Assembly (NCBI RefSeq): GCF_008369165.1
Contig: NZ_VOBA01000001.1
Coordinates: forward strand, 744,001-808,000
Length of the DNA stretch: 64,000 bases
Direction of reading: 5' to 3'
From: Dietzia sp. ANT_WB102
GTDB taxonomy: Bacteria > Actinomycetota > Actinomycetes > Mycobacteriales > Mycobacteriaceae
This document shows, in pieces, positions 57,545 through 64,000 of this stretch (positions are counted from its first letter, which is position 1; each line of letters starts with the position of its first letter). The notes under the pieces are model-generated. The model was not told the origin of the DNA. It saw only the letters and a list, made by a program, of their open reading frames with translations, and searched no databases. Position numbers and translations under genes: made by a program.

Positions 57545-58315
57545 CTAACGTTCGTCCGCTTGGGTGCCGTCGAAAATGTCCTGGGTGCGGGGTTTGGCGG
57601 TGAGCGCAGCACTGGCGGAGCTCGCGTCGGGCAGGCGCGGGGCTCCCCGGGTCTCCTTCTCCAGGTTGGCGATCCGGGTCTCGAGGGCGGCCAGCCGATT
57701 CTCGATACCGTTCTGGTCCGTGGATCCCGTCATGCCAGGGGCGGGTTCGGACATCACCGCACCATCGACGAACACTGTCACGAGGGTGTCGACGATGGCT
57801 CCCGACCGCTCGGCGAGCGCGTCCCTGTGGTGGCGCACCGACCACCACGCGCTCTCGCGGAGCATCCTGGCGAACTCGGCCGGGTCGATCATGGGTCGTA
57901 GCTGCCCTGAATCCTGAGCCCGCATCGCGGTGTCCAGCCAGAACTGATTCGCCCGGCGGACTCCGTCGGCGATCCGCTCAGGTGCCATCGGGCCGTGATA
58001 GGCGAGTTCGTTCTGGTAGATCTCCGTGGCGTAGGGGTGCGTGGCGGCGACCTCGACCGACGTTCGGAAGAGTGCCCGGATCTCCTCGCGGGTGCCGGTC
58101 ACGTGGGGCAGGACCGACCCGTAGCGGGCACTGAGGTCGGTGATGAAGTCGTCCAGGATCGCGAACGCGATGGCTTCCTTGGACGGGAAGTGGTGATAGA
58201 GGCTCCCCGGGGAGATTCCCACGCCGTCCGCGATGTCGCGAATGCTCGCCCCGGCGACCCCTTTCTGCATGAAGAGCTTTCCGGCGACGTGCTTGATCTG
58301 GGTCCGACGGTTCAT
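57545..58315 (-). CDS. TetR/AcrR-family regulator with C-terminal coiled coil
   Basis: About 256 residues. The HTH 'ASIRDIADGVGISPGSLYHHF' near residue 23, cut to its core, is typical TetR_N. The ligand domain is followed by an unusual tail: a heptad 'IENRLAALETRIANLEKE' near residue 205 and a disordered, charged end. Start ATG 58315 is preceded by GAGGGGG; in-frame upstream ATGs near 58365 could add an extension. It is divergent from the Liv-type operon with a CAAGC-N4-GCTTG palindrome between. Confidence 0.85.
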   Translation of the reverse strand: MNRRTQIKHVAGKLFMQKGVAGASIRDIADGVGISPGSLYHHFPSKEAIAFAILDDFITDLSARYGSVLPHVTGTREEIRALFRTSVEVAATHPYATEIYQNELAYHGPMAPERIADGVRRANQFWLDTAMRAQDSGQLRPMIDPAEFARMLRESAWWSVRHHRDALAERSGAIVDTLVTVFVDGAVMSEPAPGMTGSTDQNGIENRLAALETRIANLEKETRGAPRLPDASSASAALTAKPRTQDIFDGTQADER

Positions 58316-58418
58316 CACCCCCTCATCCTCGCTGCCTTCTCCCGGTGGTGCCCATGCGGACATCATGAGGTCCGCTCGCGGCTTGTGTGTGATCCATGGC
58401 ATAGGTATATATATCAAC

Positions 58419-58432
58419 CAAGCGAATGCTTG
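58419..58432. promoter_or_regulatory. TetR-type operator in the liv divergent promoter
   Basis: CAAGC-GAAT-GCTTG is a perfect palindrome flanked by AC and AT-rich bases and preceded by TATATATATC (58406-58415), a likely -10 region. It lies 28 nt upstream of the substrate-binding protein's GTG and about 105 nt upstream of the divergent regulator. Confidence 0.6.
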
Positions 58433-58459
58433 ATTGGTTTCGTCCGAAAGGTACGCCCC

Positions 58460-59695
58460 GTGTCACGTACTGTGCCCAAGCTCCTCGCCGGAGCGTTGGC
58501 TCTGCCCCTCGTCCTCGCCGGATGCGGGGGCCAGCAACTCGGTGAGGAAGCCTCCTCCGATGGCCCGTACCGCGTGTTCTTCACCGCGGACATGACCGGG
58601 GCGACCGCTACTCTCAGTCGCGCGCTGCTGTCCGGCATGAAAGTCGCGGTCGACGACGTCAACGCGGCCGGCGGTATCGGCGGACGCCAGGTCGAGCTGA
58701 TCGAGAACAACGACCAGAACGACCCCACCAGCGCGGTCAGTGCGCTGCAGGAGCTGATCAACTCCGGCAGAAAGCCCGACCTCGTCTACCCCGGTGGGTC
58801 CTCGGCCGTGTCCCTCTCACTGCTGCCCATCACGACTCGCGAGGAGATCCTGACGATCGGTGGCACCGTCGCCTCTCAGCTCAACGACCCCGAGTCGTTT
58901 CCGTACCACTTCGGCACCGCAGAGCTGACCGACGCCTACGTTCCCCCGTTCACGATGATCGCCGAGGAGCGTGGCTTCGAGAAGGTCGCCATGATCTTCT
59001 CGAACAACCCCACCGGGCAGGCCGCCGAGGTGGCCTACCGGGAGGAGATCACGGCCGCCGGACTGGAGTTCGTCTCCGTCGGCTACCAGCCAGATGCACT
59101 CGACATGACCCCGCAGCTCGAGCAGCTGCGCTCCCAGAACCCCGATGCGCTGATCTTCGAGGGCTACGGCACCCCGGTCCAGTACCTGATGCGATCGCGC
59201 TCGGGTATGCGGTGGGACGTCCCCAGCTTCTCCACCCAGACCTCGTCCACCTACCCCTTCGTCGACGACTTCTCCGCGGCCGAGCTCGAGCAGGTCCGCG
59301 TGATCCAGTCCAACTGGACCGTCGACGAGGGCGAGACCCCCGCCGAGATGGTCGAGTTCATCGACAAGGTCAAGGCACTGCCCGAGGGCGACACCCTGTC
59401 CAAGACCGGAGTGCGCCTGCCCGCCGTGTCCGCGGCGACGTTCCAGCTCACCGCCTGGGCGGCCGAGAAGAACGGCGGCAAGACCGACACTGCGTCGATC
59501 ATCGACACGTTCTACAACGACCTGCCGGAGGAGGGCGGCGACGCCACCCCGTGGGTGACCGACTCCAAGGGGCCCAACCCCTACCGCTTCACCGAGGAGA
59601 ACCACTTCCCGCTCAGCCCGCCGGAGATCTTCCTCTACATCGAGCCGGGCATGTACGACGCCGGCGGAATGTACGTGCCGGGTAAGCGCTCGTGA
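58460..59695 (+). CDS. ABC transporter substrate-binding lipoprotein (LivK type)
   Basis: A 411-residue periplasmic-binding protein (Peripla_BP_6). A lipobox 'LVLAGC' near residue 22 makes it a lipoprotein. 'KVAVDDVNAAGGIGGRQVEL', cut to its core, and 'DPTSAVSALQELI' are standard LivK segments. GTG 58460 has GAAAGG 10 nt upstream; the frame further upstream is antisense to tetR. First gene of a four-gene importer operon, with GTGA overlap to the next gene. The ligand is not known: many actinobacterial Liv systems carry aromatic or short acids rather than branched-chain amino acids. Confidence 0.9.
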   Translation: MSRTVPKLLAGALALPLVLAGCGGQQLGEEASSDGPYRVFFTADMTGATATLSRALLSGMKVAVDDVNAAGGIGGRQVELIENNDQNDPTSAVSALQELINSGRKPDLVYPGGSSAVSLSLLPITTREEILTIGGTVASQLNDPESFPYHFGTAELTDAYVPPFTMIAEERGFEKVAMIFSNNPTGQAAEVAYREEITAAGLEFVSVGYQPDALDMTPQLEQLRSQNPDALIFEGYGTPVQYLMRSRSGMRWDVPSFSTQTSSTYPFVDDFSAAELEQVRVIQSNWTVDEGETPAEMVEFIDKVKALPEGDTLSKTGVRLPAVSAATFQLTAWAAEKNGGKTDTASIIDTFYNDLPEEGGDATPWVTDSKGPNPYRFTEENHFPLSPPEIFLYIEPGMYDAGGMYVPGKRS

Positions 59696-60558
59696 CCACC
59701 ATCTGGCAGGGCCTAGTCCTGGGTAGCCTCTACGCCCTGATCGCCACCGGCTACAACATCGTCCTGCTCTCGGCCGGGATGGTGAACTTCGCCTACGCCA
59801 CGTTCCTCATGGCCGGCACCTACTCGGCGTTCGTCGTGACCGTGGAGTGGGGCCTGCCCTGGCCGCTGGGCGTGCTGATCGGCGCAGTTTTGGTGGCGGT
59901 CCTCTCTCTGGTGATGGAGCGGGTCGCCCTGCGCACACTCATCGCCGAGCACCGGCACCTCACCGCCCTGATCGTGACGATCGGTGTGAGCCAGATCGTC
60001 GAGGGCGTGGTCAAGGTGATCTTCGGCGACCGGCCCCGTTCGGTTCCCACCGTGGTCCGTAGCGACACCATCCGGCTGTTCGGAGGGATCGTCCGGCCCA
60101 GTGACCTGCTGCTCATCGCCGTGGTGGTGGTCGTTGTCGTCGCTCTCCACCTCACCATGACCCGCACCATGGTCGGTCTCGGCGCCCTGGCCTCGGCCGA
60201 GGACCCCGACGCGGCCGGCGCGCGCGGCATCAACGCCCGCGGCCTGGGGATGGGGGCGTTCGCGCTGTCCGGCGCCGTGGCCGGCGGCCTCGGACTGTTC
60301 GTCGCCGGCAACACCTACGCCGACGCGAACCTCGGGCACGCCCTGGCGGTGCTGGGGATCGTCGCCGTGGTGATCGGCGGCGCCGGCAATCAGCTCGGCG
60401 GCCTCATCGGCGGATTCATCGCCGGACTGATCAGCGCGCTCGCCGGTCGGTACCTCGGCGCCGAGTACGCGCAGGTGGCGGTCTTCGTTCTGCTCCTGGT
60501 GATCCTGCTGGTCAAGCCCGGCGGGTTCTTCGGAGCCCCCGCCCAAAGGACGGTGTGA
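59692..60558 (+). CDS. ABC transporter permease (LivH type)
   Basis: A 288-residue permease with about eight transmembrane segments. 'GLVLGSLYALIATGYNIVL' at the start, cut to its motif, 'LITVGVSQIVEG'-like 'VTIGVSQIVEGV' near residue 97 and 'INARGLGMGAFALSGAVAG' near 180 are LivH hallmarks. GTG 59692 overlaps the upstream stop. One nucleotide separates its stop from the fused LivM-LivG gene. Confidence 0.9.
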   Translation: MTTIWQGLVLGSLYALIATGYNIVLLSAGMVNFAYATFLMAGTYSAFVVTVEWGLPWPLGVLIGAVLVAVLSLVMERVALRTLIAEHRHLTALIVTIGVSQIVEGVVKVIFGDRPRSVPTVVRSDTIRLFGGIVRPSDLLLIAVVVVVVVALHLTMTRTMVGLGALASAEDPDAAGARGINARGLGMGAFALSGAVAGGLGLFVAGNTYADANLGHALAVLGIVAVVIGGAGNQLGGLIGGFIAGLISALAGRYLGAEYAQVAVFVLLLVILLVKPGGFFGAPAQRTV

Positions 60559-60559
60559 C

Positions 60560-62365
60560 GTGTCTTCCCTGAGAAAGTTCGCCCCGGCGATCCCCCTGCT
60601 GCTGGTGGTCGTCCTGCTCGTGGGGCCGTCCTTCGGACTGATCGGCGCCGTGGCCGCCCGCGACATCATGCTCGTGGCCGTCCTGGCCCTCATGGTCTCC
60701 GGGCTCAACCTGGTGCTCGGCTACGCCGGAGAGCTCGCGGTGGGCCAGGTCGCCTTCTACGCGATCGGCGCCTACATCGCCGGATTCGTGGGCGTGTCGC
60801 TCGGCCAGACCGACCTGCTGATCGGTCTCGTGGCCGTGATCATCGGCGCGATCGTGGTGGGCTTGCTCACCGGCGTGCCCAGCCTCCGGCTGTCAGGCTG
60901 GCCGCTGGCCATGGTGACGTTCTTCCTGGTGCTCATCGTGCCCAACCTCATCGAGATCTTCGGCCGCTGGACCGGCGGCGGTCAGGGCATGGCCGTGGAC
61001 CGCGCCACCTTCTTCGGTAGCGAGCTCGGCGCTTACGGGTACTACATCGTCGTCGTCGTGGTCACCGCGCTGTGGTTCCTCGTGGTGCGCAACACCATTC
61101 TGTCGCCGCACGGCACCGGGTTCCTGGTCCTGCGCCAGAGCCCGGAACTGGCCGGCGCCCTGGGCCTGTCGGTCTACCGCACCAAGCTCAAGGTGTACGT
61201 GCTGGGCGCCATCGCCCCCGCCCTCGGCGGCGCCCTGTTCGCGTGGATGGACGGCTTCATCGCTCCCGACTCCTTCACGTTCGGACTGGCGATCACGTTG
61301 CTCGCGGCGTCCGTGCTGGGCGGTGGGACGTCGATCTACGGCGCGCTGCTCGGGGCTGCCGTCCTGCACTTCACCGAAGATTCGCTCACCGGATTCAACC
61401 AGTACCAACTCATCATCTTCGGACTGCTGCTCGTCGTCCTGGCGATCGCCCTCCCGGACGGCGCGGTGGGCCTGCTGCGCCGCTGGTTCTCGCGTGTCCT
61501 GCCCGCTTCCGGGCACCTGGTTACCGACCACTCCCACTCTGATGAGGCATTGCAGCTCGACGGTATGCGCGGTGCGCCGGTCGTGGTGGACTCGCTGGAC
61601 AAGTCGTTCGGCGGCAACCACGCCGTGCGCGGGGTCAGCTTCACCGCCCGCCCCGGCGAGATCACCGCGCTCATCGGCACCAACGGGTCCGGCAAGACCA
61701 CGGTGCTCAACATGATCAACGGCTTCCTGCGTCCCGACTCCGGCACCGTCCGGCTCGGAGAGGGCGACCAGGTCAGGACGCTGAGCTCGATGAGCGTCGA
61801 CGCCGCCGCCAGGGCCGGCGTGATGCGCACGTTCCAGACGCCGATCATGCCGGCCGGCGTGACCACGGTGGACTTCGTGGCCCTGGGCGGTTACCTCACC
61901 GACCCGGCCTCGCTAGCCGAGACCGTGCTGCGGCTGCCCGGCCACCGGCGCCGGGTCCGCGAGGCCACCATCCGCGCCGAACGGCTGCTCGGTGCACTCG
62001 GCCTGGCCGACGTCATGGACAAGGACGTCGACTCGCTGCCGCTGGGTAACCGACGGTTGGTCGAGGTCGCACGGTCGCTGGCCGCCTCGCCCTCGGTTCT
62101 CCTGCTGGACGAGGTCGGGTCCGGCCTCGACGAGGGCGACCTCGCCCGACTGGAGGACCTGCTCCGCCGCATCCGCGACGCCGGGGTCACCATCATCCTC
62201 GTCGAGCACAACTTCCCGCTGGTCATGCGCCTGGCCGACCACGTCCACGTGCTCTCGCGCGGTACCACGCTCGTCGAGGGGGCCCCGTCCGAGATCCGCG
62301 ACAACCCCGACGTGGCCACCGAATACCTGGGCACCACGCCCGAGAACACCGGAGGTGCCCAGTGA
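60560..62365 (+). CDS. Fused ABC permease/ATPase (LivM-LivG)
   Basis: A 601-residue fusion. Residues about 1-320 are a LivM-type permease ('GLNLVLGYAGELAVGQVAFYAIG', cut to its motif, near residue 50). Residues about 345-600 are a LivG-type ATPase with Walker A 'GTNGSGKTTVLNMINGFL' near 372. The ABC signature is degenerate ('LPLGNRRLVEVARSLA', where LSGGQ or LSYGQ is usual) and Walker B reads 'LLLDEVGSGLDEGD'. His in 'VEHNF' is kept. GTG 60560 is 1 nt after the LivH stop; its stop overlaps LivF. Confidence 0.9.
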   Translation: MSSLRKFAPAIPLLLVVVLLVGPSFGLIGAVAARDIMLVAVLALMVSGLNLVLGYAGELAVGQVAFYAIGAYIAGFVGVSLGQTDLLIGLVAVIIGAIVVGLLTGVPSLRLSGWPLAMVTFFLVLIVPNLIEIFGRWTGGGQGMAVDRATFFGSELGAYGYYIVVVVVTALWFLVVRNTILSPHGTGFLVLRQSPELAGALGLSVYRTKLKVYVLGAIAPALGGALFAWMDGFIAPDSFTFGLAITLLAASVLGGGTSIYGALLGAAVLHFTEDSLTGFNQYQLIIFGLLLVVLAIALPDGAVGLLRRWFSRVLPASGHLVTDHSHSDEALQLDGMRGAPVVVDSLDKSFGGNHAVRGVSFTARPGEITALIGTNGSGKTTVLNMINGFLRPDSGTVRLGEGDQVRTLSSMSVDAAARAGVMRTFQTPIMPAGVTTVDFVALGGYLTDPASLAETVLRLPGHRRRVREATIRAERLLGALGLADVMDKDVDSLPLGNRRLVEVARSLAASPSVLLLDEVGSGLDEGDLARLEDLLRRIRDAGVTIILVEHNFPLVMRLADHVHVLSRGTTLVEGAPSEIRDNPDVATEYLGTTPENTGGAQ

Positions 62366-63087
62366 CGATGCTGCACGTGCAAGGTCTCGGCGGTGGATAC
62401 GGCGACCTGACCGTCCTCCATGACGTCGACCTCGAGGTGGGCGCGGGCACCCTCCAGGTGGTCCTGGGCCGCAACGGCGCCGGCAAGACCTCACTGATGT
62501 CGGCGATCGCGGGCCTGCTGCCCACCGTCCGGACGGGCACGATCTCCGTCAACGGCCGGGACGTCACCGCCCTGCCCGCCCACAAGCGGGCCGCCGCAGG
62601 GATCGGCCTGGTCCAAGAGGGTAAGCGGGTGTTCCGCGCCCGGACGGTGGAGGAGAACCTCCTGCTGGGCACCTACTCCAGCCCCGGCTGGTCCATGCGA
62701 TCGGCGGCCCGCAAGCAGGCGCTGGCGGCCGCGTACGAACGATTCCCGGTGCTGCACGAGAAGCGGGCCGACCGCGCCGGAGGTCTGTCCGGCGGCCAGC
62801 AGCAGATGCTCGCCATCGCCCAGGCGCTCGCAGCCGACCCGAAGGTGCTCCTACTCGACGAGCCCTCCGCCGGACTGGCACCGGCCATCCGCGCCGAGGT
62901 CTTCGCCACCGCCCGTGGCCTGCGCGACGAGGGCCTGGCCGTCGTGGTGGTGGAACAACTCGTCGACGTGGCGTTGGACGTGGCCGACTCCGTGGCCGTC
63001 CTCGACTCCGGACGGATCGTGTCCTCGGGCCCGCCCGAGCAGTACCGCGACGGCGAGTTGCTGCAGGCGATCTACCTGGGAGGGTGA
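62362..63087 (+). CDS. ABC transporter ATP-binding protein (LivF type)
   Basis: A 241-residue ATPase with Walker A 'GRNGAGKTSLMSAIAGLL' near residue 35, signature 'LSGGQQQMLAIAQALA' near 139, Walker B 'LLLDEPSAGLAPAI' near 159 and a VVVEQ switch segment in place of a His ('VVVVEQLVD'). It pairs with the LivG half of the fusion. GTG 62362 overlaps the previous stop. Its 3' end overlaps the convergent NAD-binding gene by 16 bp. Confidence 0.9.
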   Translation: MTMLHVQGLGGGYGDLTVLHDVDLEVGAGTLQVVLGRNGAGKTSLMSAIAGLLPTVRTGTISVNGRDVTALPAHKRAAAGIGLVQEGKRVFRARTVEENLLLGTYSSPGWSMRSAARKQALAAAYERFPVLHEKRADRAGGLSGGQQQMLAIAQALAADPKVLLLDEPSAGLAPAIRAEVFATARGLRDEGLAVVVVEQLVDVALDVADSVAVLDSGRIVSSGPPEQYRDGELLQAIYLGG

Positions 63088-64000
63088 CGGCGGCCGGGCA
63101 GATCACCATGGGCAGTGCCTGAGCCGGCAGTACTGGCCAGGGCCGCCCGGATGGCGTCGTCGATCCCCGTCATCTGCCAGCCCTCTGGGAACAGTCCCGT
63201 GGTGGGCTGGCCGACCACCATGTCGTGCTGCAGGCTCTCGATGAGTGCGCCCACCGTCGCGCCGTCCTGCCCCACCAGAGGGGAGAGGCCGGCGGCGACG
63301 AGGTCCCACGGCACCCCGGGCACCGGGATGCGCAGCGTGGGCAGTCCCGCGAGGCGTGAGTAGCGGGCGAGCAGGGCGGGATAGGTCAGGGCCTCACCGC
63401 AGCCCAGGTCGCCGTGGCCGGAGCGGGGGGCGCCCTCCAGCGCGTGGCACACCGCTTCCACCACGTCGCGTTGGGCGACGGGCTCGACCCTGCGGCGGCG
63501 CATCCATCGTGGAACCGGCTGGACGGGGAGCAGCTCGCATAGTGTGCGCAGCACCTCGAAACTGGTCGAACCCGCTCCCAGCACCACCCCGGCCCGGAGA
63601 GTGAACACGGGAGTGGGCCCGGCCGAGAGCAGCGTCTCCACCTCGAGGCGGGACGCCATGTGCCGGGACAGCGGCCGGCGGTCGTCTCCGGAGGGTGCCA
63701 GTCCGGAGACATAGACGCACCGGCGTGTGCCCGCGGCGGCCATCGCCTCGCGCATCGCAACGGCGCCCGTGGCGTCCTCCCGCCGGAAATCGGTGCCGGC
63801 ACCCATCCGGTGCACCAGGTAGACCACGTCGTCGACACCGTCGAGGGCGTCCGGGAGGTGGGAGGGGGCCAGGACGTCGCAGTGCACCGTCTCGACCCGG
63901 TCGGTCCAGGGGTGCACGGTGGCACGGCGAGGGTCGGTGACTCCGGCCCGCACGTGGTGGCCACGCTCGAGCAGGGCGGGTACCAGGCGTGAGCCCAGGT
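63072..64000 (-). CDS. NAD(P)-binding (NmrA/SDR-like) protein, N-terminus off the window (partial)
   Basis: The minus strand stays open from the right edge to 63072, so the start lies beyond 64000; an ATG-like start near 63953 is internal. The first visible codons ('LGSRLVPALLERGHHVRAG') are the segment right after a Rossmann G-x-x-G motif, so only about 10-15 residues are missing. 'DVVYLVHRMGAG' and 'VYVSGLAP' near residues 60 and 100 fit atypical SDR/NmrA-like proteins. Substrate unknown. It converges with LivF and overlaps its end by 16 bp. Confidence 0.8.
   Translation of the reverse strand, partial: LGSRLVPALLERGHHVRAGVTDPRRATVHPWTDRVETVHCDVLAPSHLPDALDGVDDVVYLVHRMGAGTDFRREDATGAVAMREAMAAAGTRRCVYVSGLAPSGDDRRPLSRHMASRLEVETLLSAGPTPVFTLRAGVVLGAGSTSFEVLRTLCELLPVQPVPRWMRRRRVEPVAQRDVVEAVCHALEGAPRSGHGDLGCGEALTYPALLARYSRLAGLPTLRIPVPGVPWDLVAAGLSPLVGQDGATVGALIESLQHDMVVGQPTTGLFPEGWQMTGIDDAIRAALASTAGSGTAHGDLPGRRHPPR

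Overview
The window is high-GC actinobacterial DNA. Dense same-strand operons with ATGA/GTGA overlaps, GTG/TTG starts and an aerobic (cob-type) cobalamin pathway point to the Mycobacteriales, perhaps Dietzia, Gordonia or Rhodococcus. The genus is inference; there is no rRNA or marker gene here.

Layout. Positions 1-6263 (minus) carry a PucR-type regulator cut by the left edge, a coupled acyl-CoA operon (AhpD-like protein, CaiB/BaiF CoA-transferase, MFS carrier, enoyl-CoA hydratase) and a DUF1254/DUF1214 protein. Positions 6841-11482 (plus) carry a YdjM-like membrane hydrolase, a type II NADH dehydrogenase, a dihydrofolate-reductase-like protein and an MHS-family transporter. A candidate Gly/Ser/Leu-rich small protein with its own promoter lies at 11401-11763 (minus).

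The cobalamin genes form blocks: cobQ-cobK (plus), chelatase-cobO-cobB (minus), cobL-cobM (plus), bluB-cobIJ-cobH (minus), cobG (minus, short), cobN-cobF-cobA (plus), a corrinoid-type ABC importer with an FhuF-like Fe-S protein (minus) and cobC-cobD (minus). Four cobalamin riboswitches can be read directly: upstream of the chelatase operon, cobH-cobIJ-bluB, cobN-cobF-cobA and btuF-btuC-btuD-fhuF. cobQ and cobL instead have a -10-like hexamer 8 nt before the start codon, suggesting leaderless mRNAs without riboswitch control. Genes for the cobU/cobP, cobS/cobV and cobT steps are not in the window.

Two accessory blocks interrupt the cob region. The first (20876-27217) holds two small membrane or DUF proteins, a metallo-beta-lactamase-fold alkylsulfatase and a large LuxR-type ATPase regulator. 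It is followed by a composite pseudogene (27217-27583) that joins an antisense scrap of the chelatase gene to the 3' end of cobM, so part of cobM flanks the block as a direct repeat. The second (27612-32388) is a persulfide-detoxification module: a CstR-like repressor, a persulfide dioxygenase-rhodanese fusion, a membrane rhodanese, a TauE/SafE exporter and an MFS carrier. Two near-identical palindromes lie in the divergent promoter region.

The rest holds a TetR regulator divergent from an FAD oxidoreductase/saccharopine-dehydrogenase-like pair, a two-component system beside an FtsX/ATPase transporter, an HdeD-like membrane protein upstream of cobD, an old-yellow-enzyme oxidoreductase, a TetR regulator divergent from a branched-chain-amino-acid-type ABC importer with a fused LivM-LivG, and an NAD-binding protein cut by the right edge.
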